A DNA stretch of 64,000 nucleotides, from NCBI RefSeq assembly GCF_027667425.1, contig NZ_JAQEGR010000008.1, forward strand, positions 127,769 to 191,768, read 5' to 3'. The notes below the pieces were generated by a model, which worked only from the letters and a program-made list of their open reading frames with translations, was not told the origin of the DNA and made no database searches. Below, in pieces: positions 33,218-42,431 of this stretch. Source of the stretch: Fusicatenibacter saccharivorans (lineage in GTDB: Bacteria; Bacillota; Clostridia; Lachnospirales; Lachnospiraceae). The first letter of the stretch is position 1; every line of letters begins with the position of its first letter. The translations under genes were made by a program, and so were the position numbers.

Positions 33218-33270
33218 AAAGGTGTCCAAAAGCGTAGTTCCGGCAATGAGGCTTTTGTGGCACCTTTTGC
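33218..33270 (+). terminator. hairpin terminator between clpP and clpX
   Basis: AAAGGTGTCCAAAAGC pairs with GCTTTTGTGGCACCTTT with a small internal loop, followed by TGCC. It probably reduces read-through from clpP into clpX. Confidence 0.55.
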
Positions 33271-33319
33271 CTTATCCGGCGATAAGGTTTAGTTGTAATA
33301 TGTTGAAAGGAAGAAAACG

Positions 33320-34615
33320 ATGGCTATAAAAGGGAATGATACCAAGATCCGCTGCTCTTTCTGCGGAAAGACAGAAGACCAGGTACGCAAGCTGATCGCA
33401 GGCCCGGACGGGGCATACATCTGTGATGACTGCGTGGCAATCTGCTCGGAGATCATTCAGGAAGAGTTTGAGGATCTGTACGGCGAGCAGAATACCGACG
33501 AGATCAACCTGATCAAACCAAAGGAAATCAAAGCATTTCTGGATGACTACGTAATCGGACAGGATGAGGCGAAAAAAGTGCTCTCCGTTGCTGTTTACAA
33601 TCATTACAAACGAGTGCTTTCCGGTGCATCCTCCGACATCGAACTGCAGAAGAGCAACATTCTGATGCTCGGACCGACCGGTTCCGGAAAAACGTATCTG
33701 GCACAGACACTGGCCAAACTGATCAACGTTCCGTTTGCAATTGCAGACGCAACGGCGCTCACCGAGGCAGGTTATGTCGGCGAGGACGTAGAAAACATTC
33801 TGCTCCGCCTCATTCAGGCAGCAGACTATGATATCGAGCGCGCTGAGCACGGCATCATCTACATCGATGAGATCGATAAAATCACAAGAAAATCCGAAAA
33901 CGCTTCGATCACACGAGATGTTTCCGGCGAGGGTGTACAGCAGGCACTGCTGAAAATCCTGGAGGGAACTGTAGCTTCCGTTCCGCCGCAGGGCGGAAGA
34001 AAGCATCCGCATCAGGAGTTTATTCAGATTGATACGACGAATATCCTCTTTATCTGCGGCGGTGCATTCGAAGGACTCGAGAAGATCATCGAGACGAGAC
34101 AGGATACGAAATCCATTGGATTCAACAATCCGATTGGGCATGCCAAGGATGAAAATGTCGGAGATCTGCTCCGTCAGGTCATGCCGCAGGATCTGACCAA
34201 GTTCGGCCTGATTCCGGAGTTTGTCGGACGTGTGCCGATTGTCGTTACGTTAAATTCTCTGGATGAGACGGCCCTGATGAAGATTCTGGTTGAGCCGAAG
34301 AATTCTCTGGTCAAACAGTACAAGAAGCTGTTTGAGCTGGACGGCGTACAGCTTGACTTCAAAGAAGATGCACTCGAAGCGATTGCAAAGAAATCCCTGG
34401 AGCGGAAAACAGGCGCCAGAGGTCTCCGCGCAATCATGGAAGATACGATGATGGATCTGATGTATGAGATCCCGTCGGACAATACGACAAAAGAATGCGT
34501 CATCACCAAGGACGCTGTAGAAAAGAAGGCGGAGCCGGAGATTATTCACGGCGAACCGGCCCCTGTTCCACGGCGGAATATGGGAAGAAGATCCGGAAGA
34601 CCGGAAACCGCCTGA
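33320..34615 (+). CDS. clpX: ATP-dependent Clp protease ATPase subunit ClpX
   Basis: 431 aa AAA+ unfoldase feeding ClpP. N-terminal zinc-binding domain (CSFCGKTEDQ and ICDDCVAIC), Walker A ILMLGPTGSGKTYLA, Walker B GIIYIDEIDKI, the ClpP-docking IGF-type loop region (SIGFNN), and sensor-2 TGARGLRAIMED. Complete and normal length. AAAGGAAG precedes the ATG. Confidence 0.97.
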   Translation: MAIKGNDTKIRCSFCGKTEDQVRKLIAGPDGAYICDDCVAICSEIIQEEFEDLYGEQNTDEINLIKPKEIKAFLDDYVIGQDEAKKVLSVAVYNHYKRVLSGASSDIELQKSNILMLGPTGSGKTYLAQTLAKLINVPFAIADATALTEAGYVGEDVENILLRLIQAADYDIERAEHGIIYIDEIDKITRKSENASITRDVSGEGVQQALLKILEGTVASVPPQGGRKHPHQEFIQIDTTNILFICGGAFEGLEKIIETRQDTKSIGFNNPIGHAKDENVGDLLRQVMPQDLTKFGLIPEFVGRVPIVVTLNSLDETALMKILVEPKNSLVKQYKKLFELDGVQLDFKEDALEAIAKKSLERKTGARGLRAIMEDTMMDLMYEIPSDNTTKECVITKDAVEKKAEPEIIHGEPAPVPRRNMGRRSGRPETA

Positions 34616-34636
34616 AAAACGCAGGAGGAAACTTAA

Positions 34637-36964
34637 ATGGAAGAAGTGACAAAAGTATTACCGGCGATTGCGCTGCGTGGAACGACGATTCTGCCGGATA
34701 TGATTGTACATTTTGATATCAGCAGACCTAAATCGGTTCGTGCGGTCGAGGAGGCGATGCTGGGAGACCAGAAAATTTTCCTGATTACACAGAAAGACCC
34801 GGATACGGAAGTACCGGGTCTGCTTGATGTGTATAAAATTGGAACAATTGCGGTCATCAAACAGGTTGTGAGAATGCCAAAAGATGTTCTGCGGATTCTC
34901 GTAGAAGCAGAAAGACGTGCAGAACTGCTGAACTTCGAGGAAGAGGAGAGCGAGTATCTCCGCGCCGAGGTGGCGCTGTTTACCGGCTCGGACGAAATGC
35001 AGTTTTCCGATATCGAGCAGGAGGCAATGCTGCGCAACTTAAAAGAGCTGTTTGCCGTCTACTGCGAGCAGACGCAGAAAGTCAGCAAGGAACTGGCAGG
35101 CCAGATCCTCGGAACCGAAGAAGTCGGAAAGCTGGTGGACCAGATCTGCATGAATCTGCCCCTCGACTACGTAAACCGCCAGAAACTGCTGGAGGCTGTG
35201 GAGCTTTCCGAGCGGTATGATACGCTCTGCGTCATGATCGCCAACGAGATTCAGATTCAGGAGATCCGTTCGGAGATTCAGGGAAAAATCAAAGAGCGGA
35301 TCGATAAGAACCAGCGTGATTATATTCTGCGCGAGCAGCTTAAAGTCATCCGCGAGGAACTCGGCGAGGACAATTCCCGGACCGAGATTGAAAATTATAA
35401 GAAGCAGCTTGAGAAGCTCAAAGCCTCCAAAGAGGTAAAAGAGCGGATTTCCGAGGAGATCCACCGTCTGGAAAATTCGGCCAGCAATCCGTCCGAGGCA
35501 GGCGTGATCCGCGGCTATATCGAGACACTGCTGGGGCTTCCGTGGGATAAGGCATCCCGTGACAATCAAGATCTGGCAAGAGCACGCGAGATTCTGGAGG
35601 AAGATCACTACGGTCTTTCGAAAGTAAAAGAGAGAATCCTCGAATTCCTGGCCGTACGCACCCTGACGAAGAAAGGCGAGAGCCCGATTCTCTGCCTGGC
35701 AGGCCCTCCGGGAACCGGTAAGACCTCGATTGCGAGAAGCGTGGCGCGAGCCCTGAATAAAAAATACGTCCGCATCTGTCTCGGCGGTGTGCGGGATGAG
35801 GCGGAGATCCGCGGCCACAGAAGAACCTACATCGGCGCGATGCCGGGACGCATTGCGGCGGGACTCCATCAGGCGAAGGTGAAAAATCCGCTGATGCTGC
35901 TCGATGAGATCGACAAAGTAAGTGCAGATTACAAGGGAGATACCTCTTCCGCACTTCTTGAGGTCCTCGATTCCGAGCAGAATAATAAATTTGCCGATCA
36001 TTACGTAGAGCTTCCGATCGACCTTTCGGAGGTGCTCTTTATTGCAACCGCAAATGATATTCAGAACATTCCGCGTCCGCTGCTGGACCGTATGGAAGTG
36101 ATTGAAATTTCAAGCTATACGGAAAATGAGAAGTTCCATATCGCAAAAGAACATCTCGTTCCGAAGCAGAAGAAGGCGAACGGTCTGAAAGAAGCACAGC
36201 TTGTGATCGAGGATGAGGCGTTGATGGAAGTGATCAGCGGCTACACCAGAGAGGCCGGTGTCCGCTCCCTGGAGCGCCAGATCGGCAGAATCTGCAGAAA
36301 GAGCGCGAGAAAGATTCTCGAGGAACAGGTAAAAGAGGTTGTTGTGACGAAAGAAAATCTGGAAGAGTTCCTCGGAAAAGAGAGGTATGAGTTCCAGCCG
36401 GCCAACGAAAAACCGGAGATTGGTATTGTGCGCGGTCTTGCCTGGACGGCAGTCGGCGGCGATACGCTGCAGATCGAGGTCAATGTGATGCCGGGAAAAG
36501 GAGAGTTTCTGCTGACCGGCCAGCTCGGCGATGTGATGAAGGAGTCTGCGCAGGCGGGCATCAGCTTTATTCGTTCCGTGGCAGAGCAGTATGAGATTCC
36601 GAAAGAATTTTTCGAGAAACACGACATCCACATTCACATTCCGGAGGGGGCCGTTCCAAAAGATGGCCCGTCTGCCGGTATTACGATGGCGACGGCGATG
36701 GTTTCCGCGATCACAAAGGTTCCGGTAAAAGCAGACGTTGCGATGACCGGAGAGATTACGCTCCGCGGCCGTGTGCTTCCGATCGGCGGCTTAAAAGAGA
36801 AGCTGCTGGCGGCAAAGAAAGCCGGTATCCATATGGTTCTCGTTCCGGAGAAAAATGAGCCGGATGTAAGAGAACTGGATGCGGAGATCACAGACGGATT
36901 GCAGATCGAATTTGTCGGCAGCATGGAACAGGTATTAAAACTGGCACTTGTGGAAAAGAAGTAA
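34637..36964 (+). CDS. lon: ATP-dependent protease La (Lon)
   Basis: 775 aa. N-terminal Lon substrate-binding domain (residues 1-200), AAA+ module with Walker A LAGPPGTGKTSIA and Walker B LMLLDEIDKV, and a C-terminal protease domain with the Ser-Lys dyad motif PKDGPSAGITMATA and LPIGGLKEKLLAAKKAG. AGGAGG lies before ATG 34637. Placed between clpX and engB as in Bacillus-type genomes. Confidence 0.97.
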   Translation: MEEVTKVLPAIALRGTTILPDMIVHFDISRPKSVRAVEEAMLGDQKIFLITQKDPDTEVPGLLDVYKIGTIAVIKQVVRMPKDVLRILVEAERRAELLNFEEEESEYLRAEVALFTGSDEMQFSDIEQEAMLRNLKELFAVYCEQTQKVSKELAGQILGTEEVGKLVDQICMNLPLDYVNRQKLLEAVELSERYDTLCVMIANEIQIQEIRSEIQGKIKERIDKNQRDYILREQLKVIREELGEDNSRTEIENYKKQLEKLKASKEVKERISEEIHRLENSASNPSEAGVIRGYIETLLGLPWDKASRDNQDLARAREILEEDHYGLSKVKERILEFLAVRTLTKKGESPILCLAGPPGTGKTSIARSVARALNKKYVRICLGGVRDEAEIRGHRRTYIGAMPGRIAAGLHQAKVKNPLMLLDEIDKVSADYKGDTSSALLEVLDSEQNNKFADHYVELPIDLSEVLFIATANDIQNIPRPLLDRMEVIEISSYTENEKFHIAKEHLVPKQKKANGLKEAQLVIEDEALMEVISGYTREAGVRSLERQIGRICRKSARKILEEQVKEVVVTKENLEEFLGKERYEFQPANEKPEIGIVRGLAWTAVGGDTLQIEVNVMPGKGEFLLTGQLGDVMKESAQAGISFIRSVAEQYEIPKEFFEKHDIHIHIPEGAVPKDGPSAGITMATAMVSAITKVPVKADVAMTGEITLRGRVLPIGGLKEKLLAAKKAGIHMVLVPEKNEPDVRELDAEITDGLQIEFVGSMEQVLKLALVEKK

Positions 36965-36998
36965 GGCCAGAAGATGCAAAAAACAGGAGAAGAAAAGT

Positions 36999-37604
36999 AT
37001 GGTAATTAAACAGGTAGAGCTGCAGCACGTCTGCGGAATCACCAGTAAACTGCCGGATACCGGTCAGGTGGAAGTGGCATTTGCGGGAAAATCCAATGTT
37101 GGAAAATCTTCTCTCATCAATGCCCTGATGAATCGGAAATCACTGGCGCGTACCAGTGCGCAGCCGGGAAAAACACAGACGATCAACTACTACCACATCA
37201 ATGAGGAAATGTATCTGGTGGATTTGCCGGGATACGGTTTTGCGAGAGCCTCCGAGGAGGTTAAAGCAAAATGGGGCAAGCTGATCGAGGATTATCTGCA
37301 TCAGTCAAAAATGCTGCACGCAGTATTTCTTCTGATTGATATCCGTCATGCACCGTCCAACAACGACCGCATTATGTATGAATGGATCCTTCGAAACGGT
37401 TACCAGCCGATCATTATTGCAACGAAGCTGGACAAGATCAAACGCAGTCAGCTTCAGAAACAGATCAAGCTGATCCGTGAAACGCTGGAGGTCGAGAAAG
37501 ATACGATTGTGATTCCGTTTTCTGCGGAGACAAAACAGGGACGTGAGGAGATCTGGAATCTGATCGATGAAATCCGCTCGGATGCAGAAGAAAGCGGGGA
37601 ATAA
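36999..37604 (+). CDS. engB: Ribosome biogenesis GTPase EngB (YsxC)
   Basis: 201 aa TRAFAC GTPase needed for 50S subunit assembly. G1 AGKSNVGKSSLINAL, G3 VDLPGYGFA, G4 ATKLDKI, G5-like FSAETKQG. The frame is open from 36948 inside lon, but CAGGAG before the ATG at 36999 sets the start. Follows lon by 34 bp. Confidence 0.96.
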   Translation: MVIKQVELQHVCGITSKLPDTGQVEVAFAGKSNVGKSSLINALMNRKSLARTSAQPGKTQTINYYHINEEMYLVDLPGYGFARASEEVKAKWGKLIEDYLHQSKMLHAVFLLIDIRHAPSNNDRIMYEWILRNGYQPIIIATKLDKIKRSQLQKQIKLIRETLEVEKDTIVIPFSAETKQGREEIWNLIDEIRSDAEESGE

Positions 37605-37608
37605 TGTC

Positions 37609-38454
37609 ATGGGTATGATACGTGCAGCAGGCCTTGGGTATGAATACCTCCGTTACGAGGAGGAAGGACAGGAGCCGGAAGTAACAAAAGCGATCGAAGA
37701 TGTCAGTCTGGAAATCCAGAAGGGACAGTTTATTGCGGTGCTCGGGCATAACGGAAGCGGAAAATCAACGCTTGCGAAACATATCAACGCTCTGCTGGTG
37801 CCTACAGAAGGCACCATGTGGGTGGACGATATGAAGACGACAGATGAGGAGGATGTCTGGAAGATCCGCCAGAAAGCCGGTATGGTATTCCAGAACCCGG
37901 ATAACCAGATCATCGGAAATGTGGTGGAAGAGGATGTCGGCTTTGGACCGGAAAATCTGGGTGTCCCGACCGATGAAATCTGGAAACGGGTGGAGGAGAG
38001 CCTTACGGCGACCGGGATGATTTCATACCGGGCCCACTCTCCGAATAAGCTCTCGGGAGGTCAGAAACAGAGGGTTGCAATTGCAGGAGTGATGGCTATG
38101 CAGCCGGAATGTATTGTTCTTGATGAACCAACCGCGATGCTGGATCCGAACGGACGAAAAGAGGTTCTTCGCGCTGTGCGTAAGCTGAATGAAGAAAAGG
38201 GCGTTACGGTTATTCTGATTACGCATTACATGGAAGAGGTTGTTTTTGCGGACCGTGTGTTCGTTATGGACAGCGGCAGACTGGTAATGCAGGGGACGCC
38301 AAGGGAGATTTTTTCCGAAGTGGAGAAATTAAAAGAGCTCCGTCTTGATGTACCCCAAGTGACACTGTTGGCTTATGAATTGAGAAAAAATGGTGTAGAT
38401 CTCCCGGAGGGAATTTTGACCATTGAAGAACTGGTGAATGCATTATGTCATTGA
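37609..38454 (+). CDS. ecfA1: Energy-coupling factor transporter ATPase EcfA1
   Basis: 281 aa ABC ATPase of the shared ECF module that powers vitamin and metal S-components. Walker A LGHNGSGKSTLAKH, Q-loop MVFQNPDNQIIGNVVEED, signature LSGGQKQRVAIAG, Walker B CIVLDEPTAMLD. Start ATG 37609, 4 bp after engB. The ATG of ecfA2 lies inside its last codons, typical for this pair. Confidence 0.96.
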   Translation: MGMIRAAGLGYEYLRYEEEGQEPEVTKAIEDVSLEIQKGQFIAVLGHNGSGKSTLAKHINALLVPTEGTMWVDDMKTTDEEDVWKIRQKAGMVFQNPDNQIIGNVVEEDVGFGPENLGVPTDEIWKRVEESLTATGMISYRAHSPNKLSGGQKQRVAIAGVMAMQPECIVLDEPTAMLDPNGRKEVLRAVRKLNEEKGVTVILITHYMEEVVFADRVFVMDSGRLVMQGTPREIFSEVEKLKELRLDVPQVTLLAYELRKNGVDLPEGILTIEELVNALCH

Positions 38455-39329
38455 AACTTGAAGATGTAACGTACACATACAGCCCGGGAACGGCATATGA
38501 AATGCACGCCCTGGAGCATATCAATCTTGAAATTCCGAATGGCCAGTTTGTTGGGATTATCGGCCATACGGGAAGCGGAAAATCGACGCTTGTGCAGCAT
38601 TTGAACGGTCTGATCCGCCCGACATTGGGACGGGTGCTGTATAACGGAGAGGATATCTGGAAAGAAGGATATCCGCTAAGAGAGCTTCGAAGCCATGTGG
38701 GACTGGTTTTCCAGTACCCGGAGCATCAGCTCTTTGAGACGGATGTGATCACAGATGTCTGCTTCGGTCCGAAAAACCAGGGACTTTCACCGGAGGAATG
38801 CAGAAAACGGGCGGAAGAGGCACTGGATCATGTCGGATTTCCAAAGGAAATGTATGAAAAATCGCCGTTTGAACTCTCCGGAGGTCAGAAACGTCGTGTT
38901 GCGATTGCCGGTGTGCTTGCCATGAACCCGGATTTTCTGGTGCTTGACGAGCCGACTGCAGGCCTTGATCCGAAGGGACGCGATGAAATCCTCGATCAGC
39001 TTGCATTGCTGCATAAGACGCGCGGCATTTCGGTTGTGCTCGTATCGCACAGCATGGAGGATATTGCAAAATATGTAGAGCGGATTATTGTCATGAACCA
39101 CGGTCATGTGGCGTTTGACGATACACCGAAGAAAGTCTTCGCTCACTATAAAGAGCTGGAGAAAATCGGTCTTGCGGCGCCGCAGATGACGTATATTATG
39201 CATGCGCTAAAGGAACACGGCATGGACATGGACGTAACGGCGACAACGGTTGAAGAGGCGCGCGATACGATTCTTGCGGCACTGAAAAGTCAGAAGAAAA
39301 ACGGGAAAAAAGGAGCAGAAGTATGTTAA
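38445..39329 (+). CDS. ecfA2: Energy-coupling factor transporter ATPase EcfA2
   Basis: 294 aa, second ATPase of the heterodimer. Walker A IGHTGSGKSTLVQHLN, Q-loop LVFQYPEHQLFETDVITDV (QLFE is typical of EcfA2), signature LSGGQKRRVAIAG, Walker B FLVLDEPTAGLD. Overlaps ecfA1 by 10 bp and ecfT by 7 bp, indicating translational coupling. Confidence 0.96.
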   Translation: MSLKLEDVTYTYSPGTAYEMHALEHINLEIPNGQFVGIIGHTGSGKSTLVQHLNGLIRPTLGRVLYNGEDIWKEGYPLRELRSHVGLVFQYPEHQLFETDVITDVCFGPKNQGLSPEECRKRAEEALDHVGFPKEMYEKSPFELSGGQKRRVAIAGVLAMNPDFLVLDEPTAGLDPKGRDEILDQLALLHKTRGISVVLVSHSMEDIAKYVERIIVMNHGHVAFDDTPKKVFAHYKELEKIGLAAPQMTYIMHALKEHGMDMDVTATTVEEARDTILAALKSQKKNGKKGAEVC

Positions 39330-40123
39330 GAGATATTACTCTGGGACAGTATTACCCGGCAGATTCCATTCTGCACCGGCTTGACCCGCGTGTGAAATTT
39401 GTAGGAACGATCGTTTATGTCGTTTCCCTCTTTTTGTTCCACAATTGGGGCTATCTGCTTGGAACCGTATTCCTTGCGGTGATGATTAAACTGTCGAAGG
39501 TACCGTTCAAATTTATCACGAAGGGTCTGAAATCAATTTTTGTGCTGCTTGCGATTACGATGGTGTTTAACATCTTATTTACGCCGGGTGAGGTGCTCGT
39601 CCGTATCTGGAAAATTACGATCACCCGTGAGGGTGTGGCTATGGCATGCCGTATGTCGGTGCGTCTGATTTTCCTGATGATCGGCTCTTCGCTGATGACG
39701 CTGACGACAACACCGAACCAGCTGACGGATGCACTCGAAAGCCTGCTCGGACCATTGAAAAAAATCCATGTGCCGGTGCATGAGATTTCCATGATGATGT
39801 CAATCGCACTCCGTTTTATCCCGATTCTCCTGGAAGAGACAGACAAGATTATGAAAGCGCAGATGGCGCGCGGCGCGGATTTTGAGAGCGGAAATATTAT
39901 CCAGAGAGTAAAGAACATGGTGCCGCTTCTGGTGCCGCTGTTTATTTCAGCATTCCGCCGTGCAAATGATCTGGCGCTGGCGATGGAAGCACGCTGCTAC
40001 CATGGAGGAGAGGGAAGAACACAGATGAAACCGCTTCGGTATCAGACGCGCGATTATGCAGCGTATGGCGTTCTTATGGCATACCTTGTGTGCAGTATCG
40101 GCCTTCGCGTGTGCGGACTCTGA
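39323..40123 (+). CDS. ecfT: Energy-coupling factor transporter transmembrane protein EcfT
   Basis: 266 aa with four to five hydrophobic segments and the coupling helices containing the Ala-Arg-Gly motif (KAQMARGADFESG), followed by ALAMEARCYHGG, both of which contact the EcfA ATPases. Starts YYPADSILHRLDPRVKFV, the classic EcfT opening. No S-component is adjacent, so this is the shared group II module. Confidence 0.95.
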   Translation: MLRDITLGQYYPADSILHRLDPRVKFVGTIVYVVSLFLFHNWGYLLGTVFLAVMIKLSKVPFKFITKGLKSIFVLLAITMVFNILFTPGEVLVRIWKITITREGVAMACRMSVRLIFLMIGSSLMTLTTTPNQLTDALESLLGPLKKIHVPVHEISMMMSIALRFIPILLEETDKIMKAQMARGADFESGNIIQRVKNMVPLLVPLFISAFRRANDLALAMEARCYHGGEGRTQMKPLRYQTRDYAAYGVLMAYLVCSIGLRVCGL

Positions 40124-40147
40124 CTTTGACGAAAACGGAGGAGAAGA

Positions 40148-40900
40148 ATGCGCAGAATTAAGCTGATTGTAGCGTATGACGGCACAAATTATTGTGGATG
40201 GCAGGTGCAGCCAAACGGCATTACAGTACAGGAAGTATTAAATCAGGCTCTTTCCGATCTTTTTGCGAAGAAAACGGCCTGCATCGGCGCAAGCCGGACC
40301 GACGCCGGGGTACATGCTCTCGGCAATGTTGCGGTATTTGATACGGATGCGAGAATGCCGGCGGACCGTATCGCATTTGCACTCAACACACGGCTTCCGG
40401 CAGATATCCGTATTCAGGGATCATCCGAAGTGCCGCCAGACTTTCACCCGCGTTTTACCGCAACAGTCAAAACATATGAATACAGGATTTTGAACCGCAC
40501 CTTTGCAGATCCGACGCGGAGACTGAATTCCTATTTCTGGTACGGCCCGCTGGATGTGGATGCGATGCGGCAGGCAGCATCGTATCTGGTTGGCATGCAT
40601 GATTTTAAAAGCTTTGCAACAGCAAAACCGGAGGTGACCGACACGGTCCGTACGATCTATGAAACGAGTTTGGAAAAAGAAGACGATCTGATCCGCTTCC
40701 GGATCACCGGAAACGGTTTTCTCTACAATATGGTGCGGATTATCACCGGAACACTGCTTGAGGTTGGAAAGGGTGATTATCCGCCGGAGAAAGTAAAAGA
40801 AATCCTTGCGGCGAAGGATCGAAAAATGGCGGGAGCAACGGCCAGGCCGGAGGGGCTGACCCTGGTGCAGATCCGGTATCCCGAATGGGATTTCGAGTAA
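40148..40900 (+). CDS. truA: tRNA pseudouridine(38-40) synthase TruA
   Basis: 250 aa. N-terminal YDGTNYCGWQVQPNG, catalytic Asp in ASRTDAGVHALGNVA, and C-terminal FLYNMVRIITGTLLEVG, all standard. GGAGGAG precedes the ATG. Sits between ecfT and rplM as in many Firmicutes. Confidence 0.97.
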   Translation: MRRIKLIVAYDGTNYCGWQVQPNGITVQEVLNQALSDLFAKKTACIGASRTDAGVHALGNVAVFDTDARMPADRIAFALNTRLPADIRIQGSSEVPPDFHPRFTATVKTYEYRILNRTFADPTRRLNSYFWYGPLDVDAMRQAASYLVGMHDFKSFATAKPEVTDTVRTIYETSLEKEDDLIRFRITGNGFLYNMVRIITGTLLEVGKGDYPPEKVKEILAAKDRKMAGATARPEGLTLVQIRYPEWDFE

Positions 40901-40977
40901 AGACATAAGTGGTCTGTATTTCCCGCAAAACGGGACTCGCAGTTTGCAAAAAAATGCAAAATATGGGTAAAAAATAG

Positions 40978-41006
40978 TTGACATTCCAAAATCCGTATAA
41001 TATAAT
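40978..41006 (+). promoter_or_regulatory. sigma-A promoter of rplM-rpsI
   Basis: Perfect consensus TTGACA (40978-40983) and TATAAT (41001-41006) with a 17-bp spacer, giving a leader of about 100 bases before rplM. Confidence 0.85.
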
Positions 41007-41012
41007 TACTAA

Positions 41013-41100
41013 ATGTGTGACGTAGTTTGAAAACGCCGATGCCATAAGCCCCGGTAAGGCGGTTTCCTATATACATGAAACAGTAAATTGAATTTTTCAC
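41013..41100 (+). ncRNA. candidate L13 ribosomal protein leader
   Basis: The untranslated leader of rplM holds a stem GAAAACGCC (41029-41037) with GGCGGTTTC (41058-41066), one mismatch, and a second small stem GTTTC...GAAAC next to it. Firmicutes rplM-rpsI operons carry an autoregulatory L13 leader (Rfam L13_leader); this fits by position and size, but I could not check its consensus base by base. Confidence 0.4.
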
Positions 41101-41114
41101 AGGAGGTTATATCC

Positions 41115-41543
41115 ATGAACACCTTTATGGCAAATCCAGATAAGATTGAAAGAAAATGGTATGTTGTTGATGCAGAAGGATGTACATTAGGACGTCTGGC
41201 ATCTGAAGTAGCAAAAGTATTACGTGGAAAAAACAAACCGGAGTACACTCCGCACGTAGATACTGGTGATTACGTAATCGTAATCAACGCTGATAAAGTA
41301 GCAGTAACCGGTAAAAAACTGGATCAGAAGATCTATTACAGCCACTCCGATTATGTAGGCGGAATGAAAGAAGCTACTCTTCGTGAGATGATGGCTAAGA
41401 AACCGGAGAAGGTTGTTGAACTTGCAGTGAAAGGCATGCTTCCAAAAGGACCTCTTGGAAGACAGATGTTCACAAAACTTCACGTATACGCTGGTGCAGA
41501 GCACGCTCATGCAGCTCAGAAACCAGAAGTATTAACATTTTAA
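41115..41543 (+). CDS. rplM: 50S ribosomal protein L13
   Basis: 142 aa. Starts MNTFMANPDKIERKWYVVDA after AGGAGG; contains GRLASEVAKVLRGKNKPEYTPH, GDYVIVINADKVAVTGKK and the signature MLPKGPLGRQMFTKLHVYAG. First gene of the L13-S9 operon. Confidence 0.98.
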   Translation: MNTFMANPDKIERKWYVVDAEGCTLGRLASEVAKVLRGKNKPEYTPHVDTGDYVIVINADKVAVTGKKLDQKIYYSHSDYVGGMKEATLREMMAKKPEKVVELAVKGMLPKGPLGRQMFTKLHVYAGAEHAHAAQKPEVLTF

Positions 41544-41560
41544 TAGGGAGGTAAAGAACA

Positions 41561-41953
41561 TTGGCTAGCGCAAAATATTACGGAACCGGAAGAAGAAAAA
41601 AATCTATCGCAAGAGTATATCTTGTACCGGGAACTGGTAAAGTTACCATCAATAAAAGAGACATCGATGAGTATTTTGGTCTGGAGACCCTGAAAGTTAT
41701 CGTTCGTCAGCCTCTGGCAGCTACAGAGACATCCGATAAATTCGACGTGATCGTAAACGTTCACGGCGGCGGATACACAGGACAGGCAGGAGCAATCCGT
41801 CATGGTGTTGCACGTGCCCTTCTGACTGTAGACAACGACTACAGACCAGTTCTGAAAAAAGCAGGATTCCTGACTCGTGATCCTAGAATGAAAGAGCGTA
41901 AGAAATACGGTCTCAAAGCAGCTCGTCGTGCACCTCAGTTCAGCAAGAGATAA
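41561..41953 (+). CDS. rpsI: 30S ribosomal protein S9
   Basis: 130 aa, TTG start with GGGAGG 9 nt upstream. YYGTGRRKKSIARVYLVPG at the start and the C-terminal tail KKYGLKAARRAPQFSKR that reaches the P-site tRNA. The 3' end is intact; mobile DNA begins just after its terminator. Confidence 0.98.
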   Translation: MASAKYYGTGRRKKSIARVYLVPGTGKVTINKRDIDEYFGLETLKVIVRQPLAATETSDKFDVIVNVHGGGYTGQAGAIRHGVARALLTVDNDYRPVLKKAGFLTRDPRMKERKKYGLKAARRAPQFSKR

Positions 41954-41984
41954 TCTGCTGTTCAGACCGTATCAAAATGGTTCA

Positions 41985-42018
41985 AAAACCCCGGAAAATC
42001 AAGGTTTTCCGGGGTTTT
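41985..42018 (+). terminator. rpsI terminator
   Basis: AAAACCCCGGAAAA pairs perfectly with TTTTCCGGGGTTTT across a 6-nt loop. The last recognisably chromosomal feature before the mobile element. Confidence 0.88.
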
Positions 42019-42039
42019 ACTATATCTAAACGGGCTGAT

Positions 42040-42258
42040 ATAGTTTGACCAAATTTGGAAAAACGAGAACCGTTTTCACCCAATTTTTAGTGGTCCGCAA
42101 GTGGTTAACCGGCCAAAAAGAGGGCAAAAAGAGGGTCAAGTGGTGCCCAAAGTGGTTAACCGAGAGCCGATTTTTGGGGGTGTTTTGGGGTCGCTTTTCA
42201 GCCCTTTGTTCCCTCGTTTTGGTCTGTGGCAGTTTGACATAGTTTGACCTAATTTGAA
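42040..42258. repeat. short direct repeats at the left end of the ICE
   Basis: AGTTTGAC occurs three times: ATAGTTTGACCAAATTTG (42040-42057), AGTTTGACAT (42231-42240) and, directly behind, AGTTTGACCTAATTTG. GTGGTTAACC occurs at 42101-42110 and 42152-42161, each on an AAG or GCAAG background, with AGAGGG repeated between. Such arrays are typical of integrase arm-binding sites or element-end control regions. No gene is seen in 42020-42431. Confidence 0.5.
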
Positions 42259-42280
42259 TAATTGAATATGAATTTGATAC

Positions 42281-42314
42281 AGCACTCAGTATAAAATGAC
42301 TGGGTGCTTTTTTC
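42281..42314 (+). terminator. intrinsic terminator at the ICE left end
   Basis: AGCACTCAGT (42281-42290) pairs with ACTGGGTGCT (42299-42308), followed by T5-6. Confidence 0.75.
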
Positions 42315-42346
42315 ATTTCAGGAACTCGTATTCCGGCGATAGAAAG

Positions 42347-42386
42347 AGCCGTCACTTCACTTTTTATTTTGGAGTGGCGGCTTTTT
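42347..42386 (+). terminator. second hairpin before parA
   Basis: AGCCGTCACTTC (42347-42358) pairs with GGAGTGGCGGCT (42371-42382), with G-T pairs, followed by TTTT. Two terminators in tandem insulate the element from rpsI read-through. Confidence 0.65.
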
Positions 42387-42431
42387 CTATTTCCAGAAGC
42401 AACAGAAACAATTAGAAATGAGGTGAAGTCA

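Noticed and set aside
41954..42060. tRNA gene as integration target of the ICE
   Set aside because: No cloverleaf-like sequence is seen between rpsI and the element; no tRNA gene was recognised anywhere in the window.
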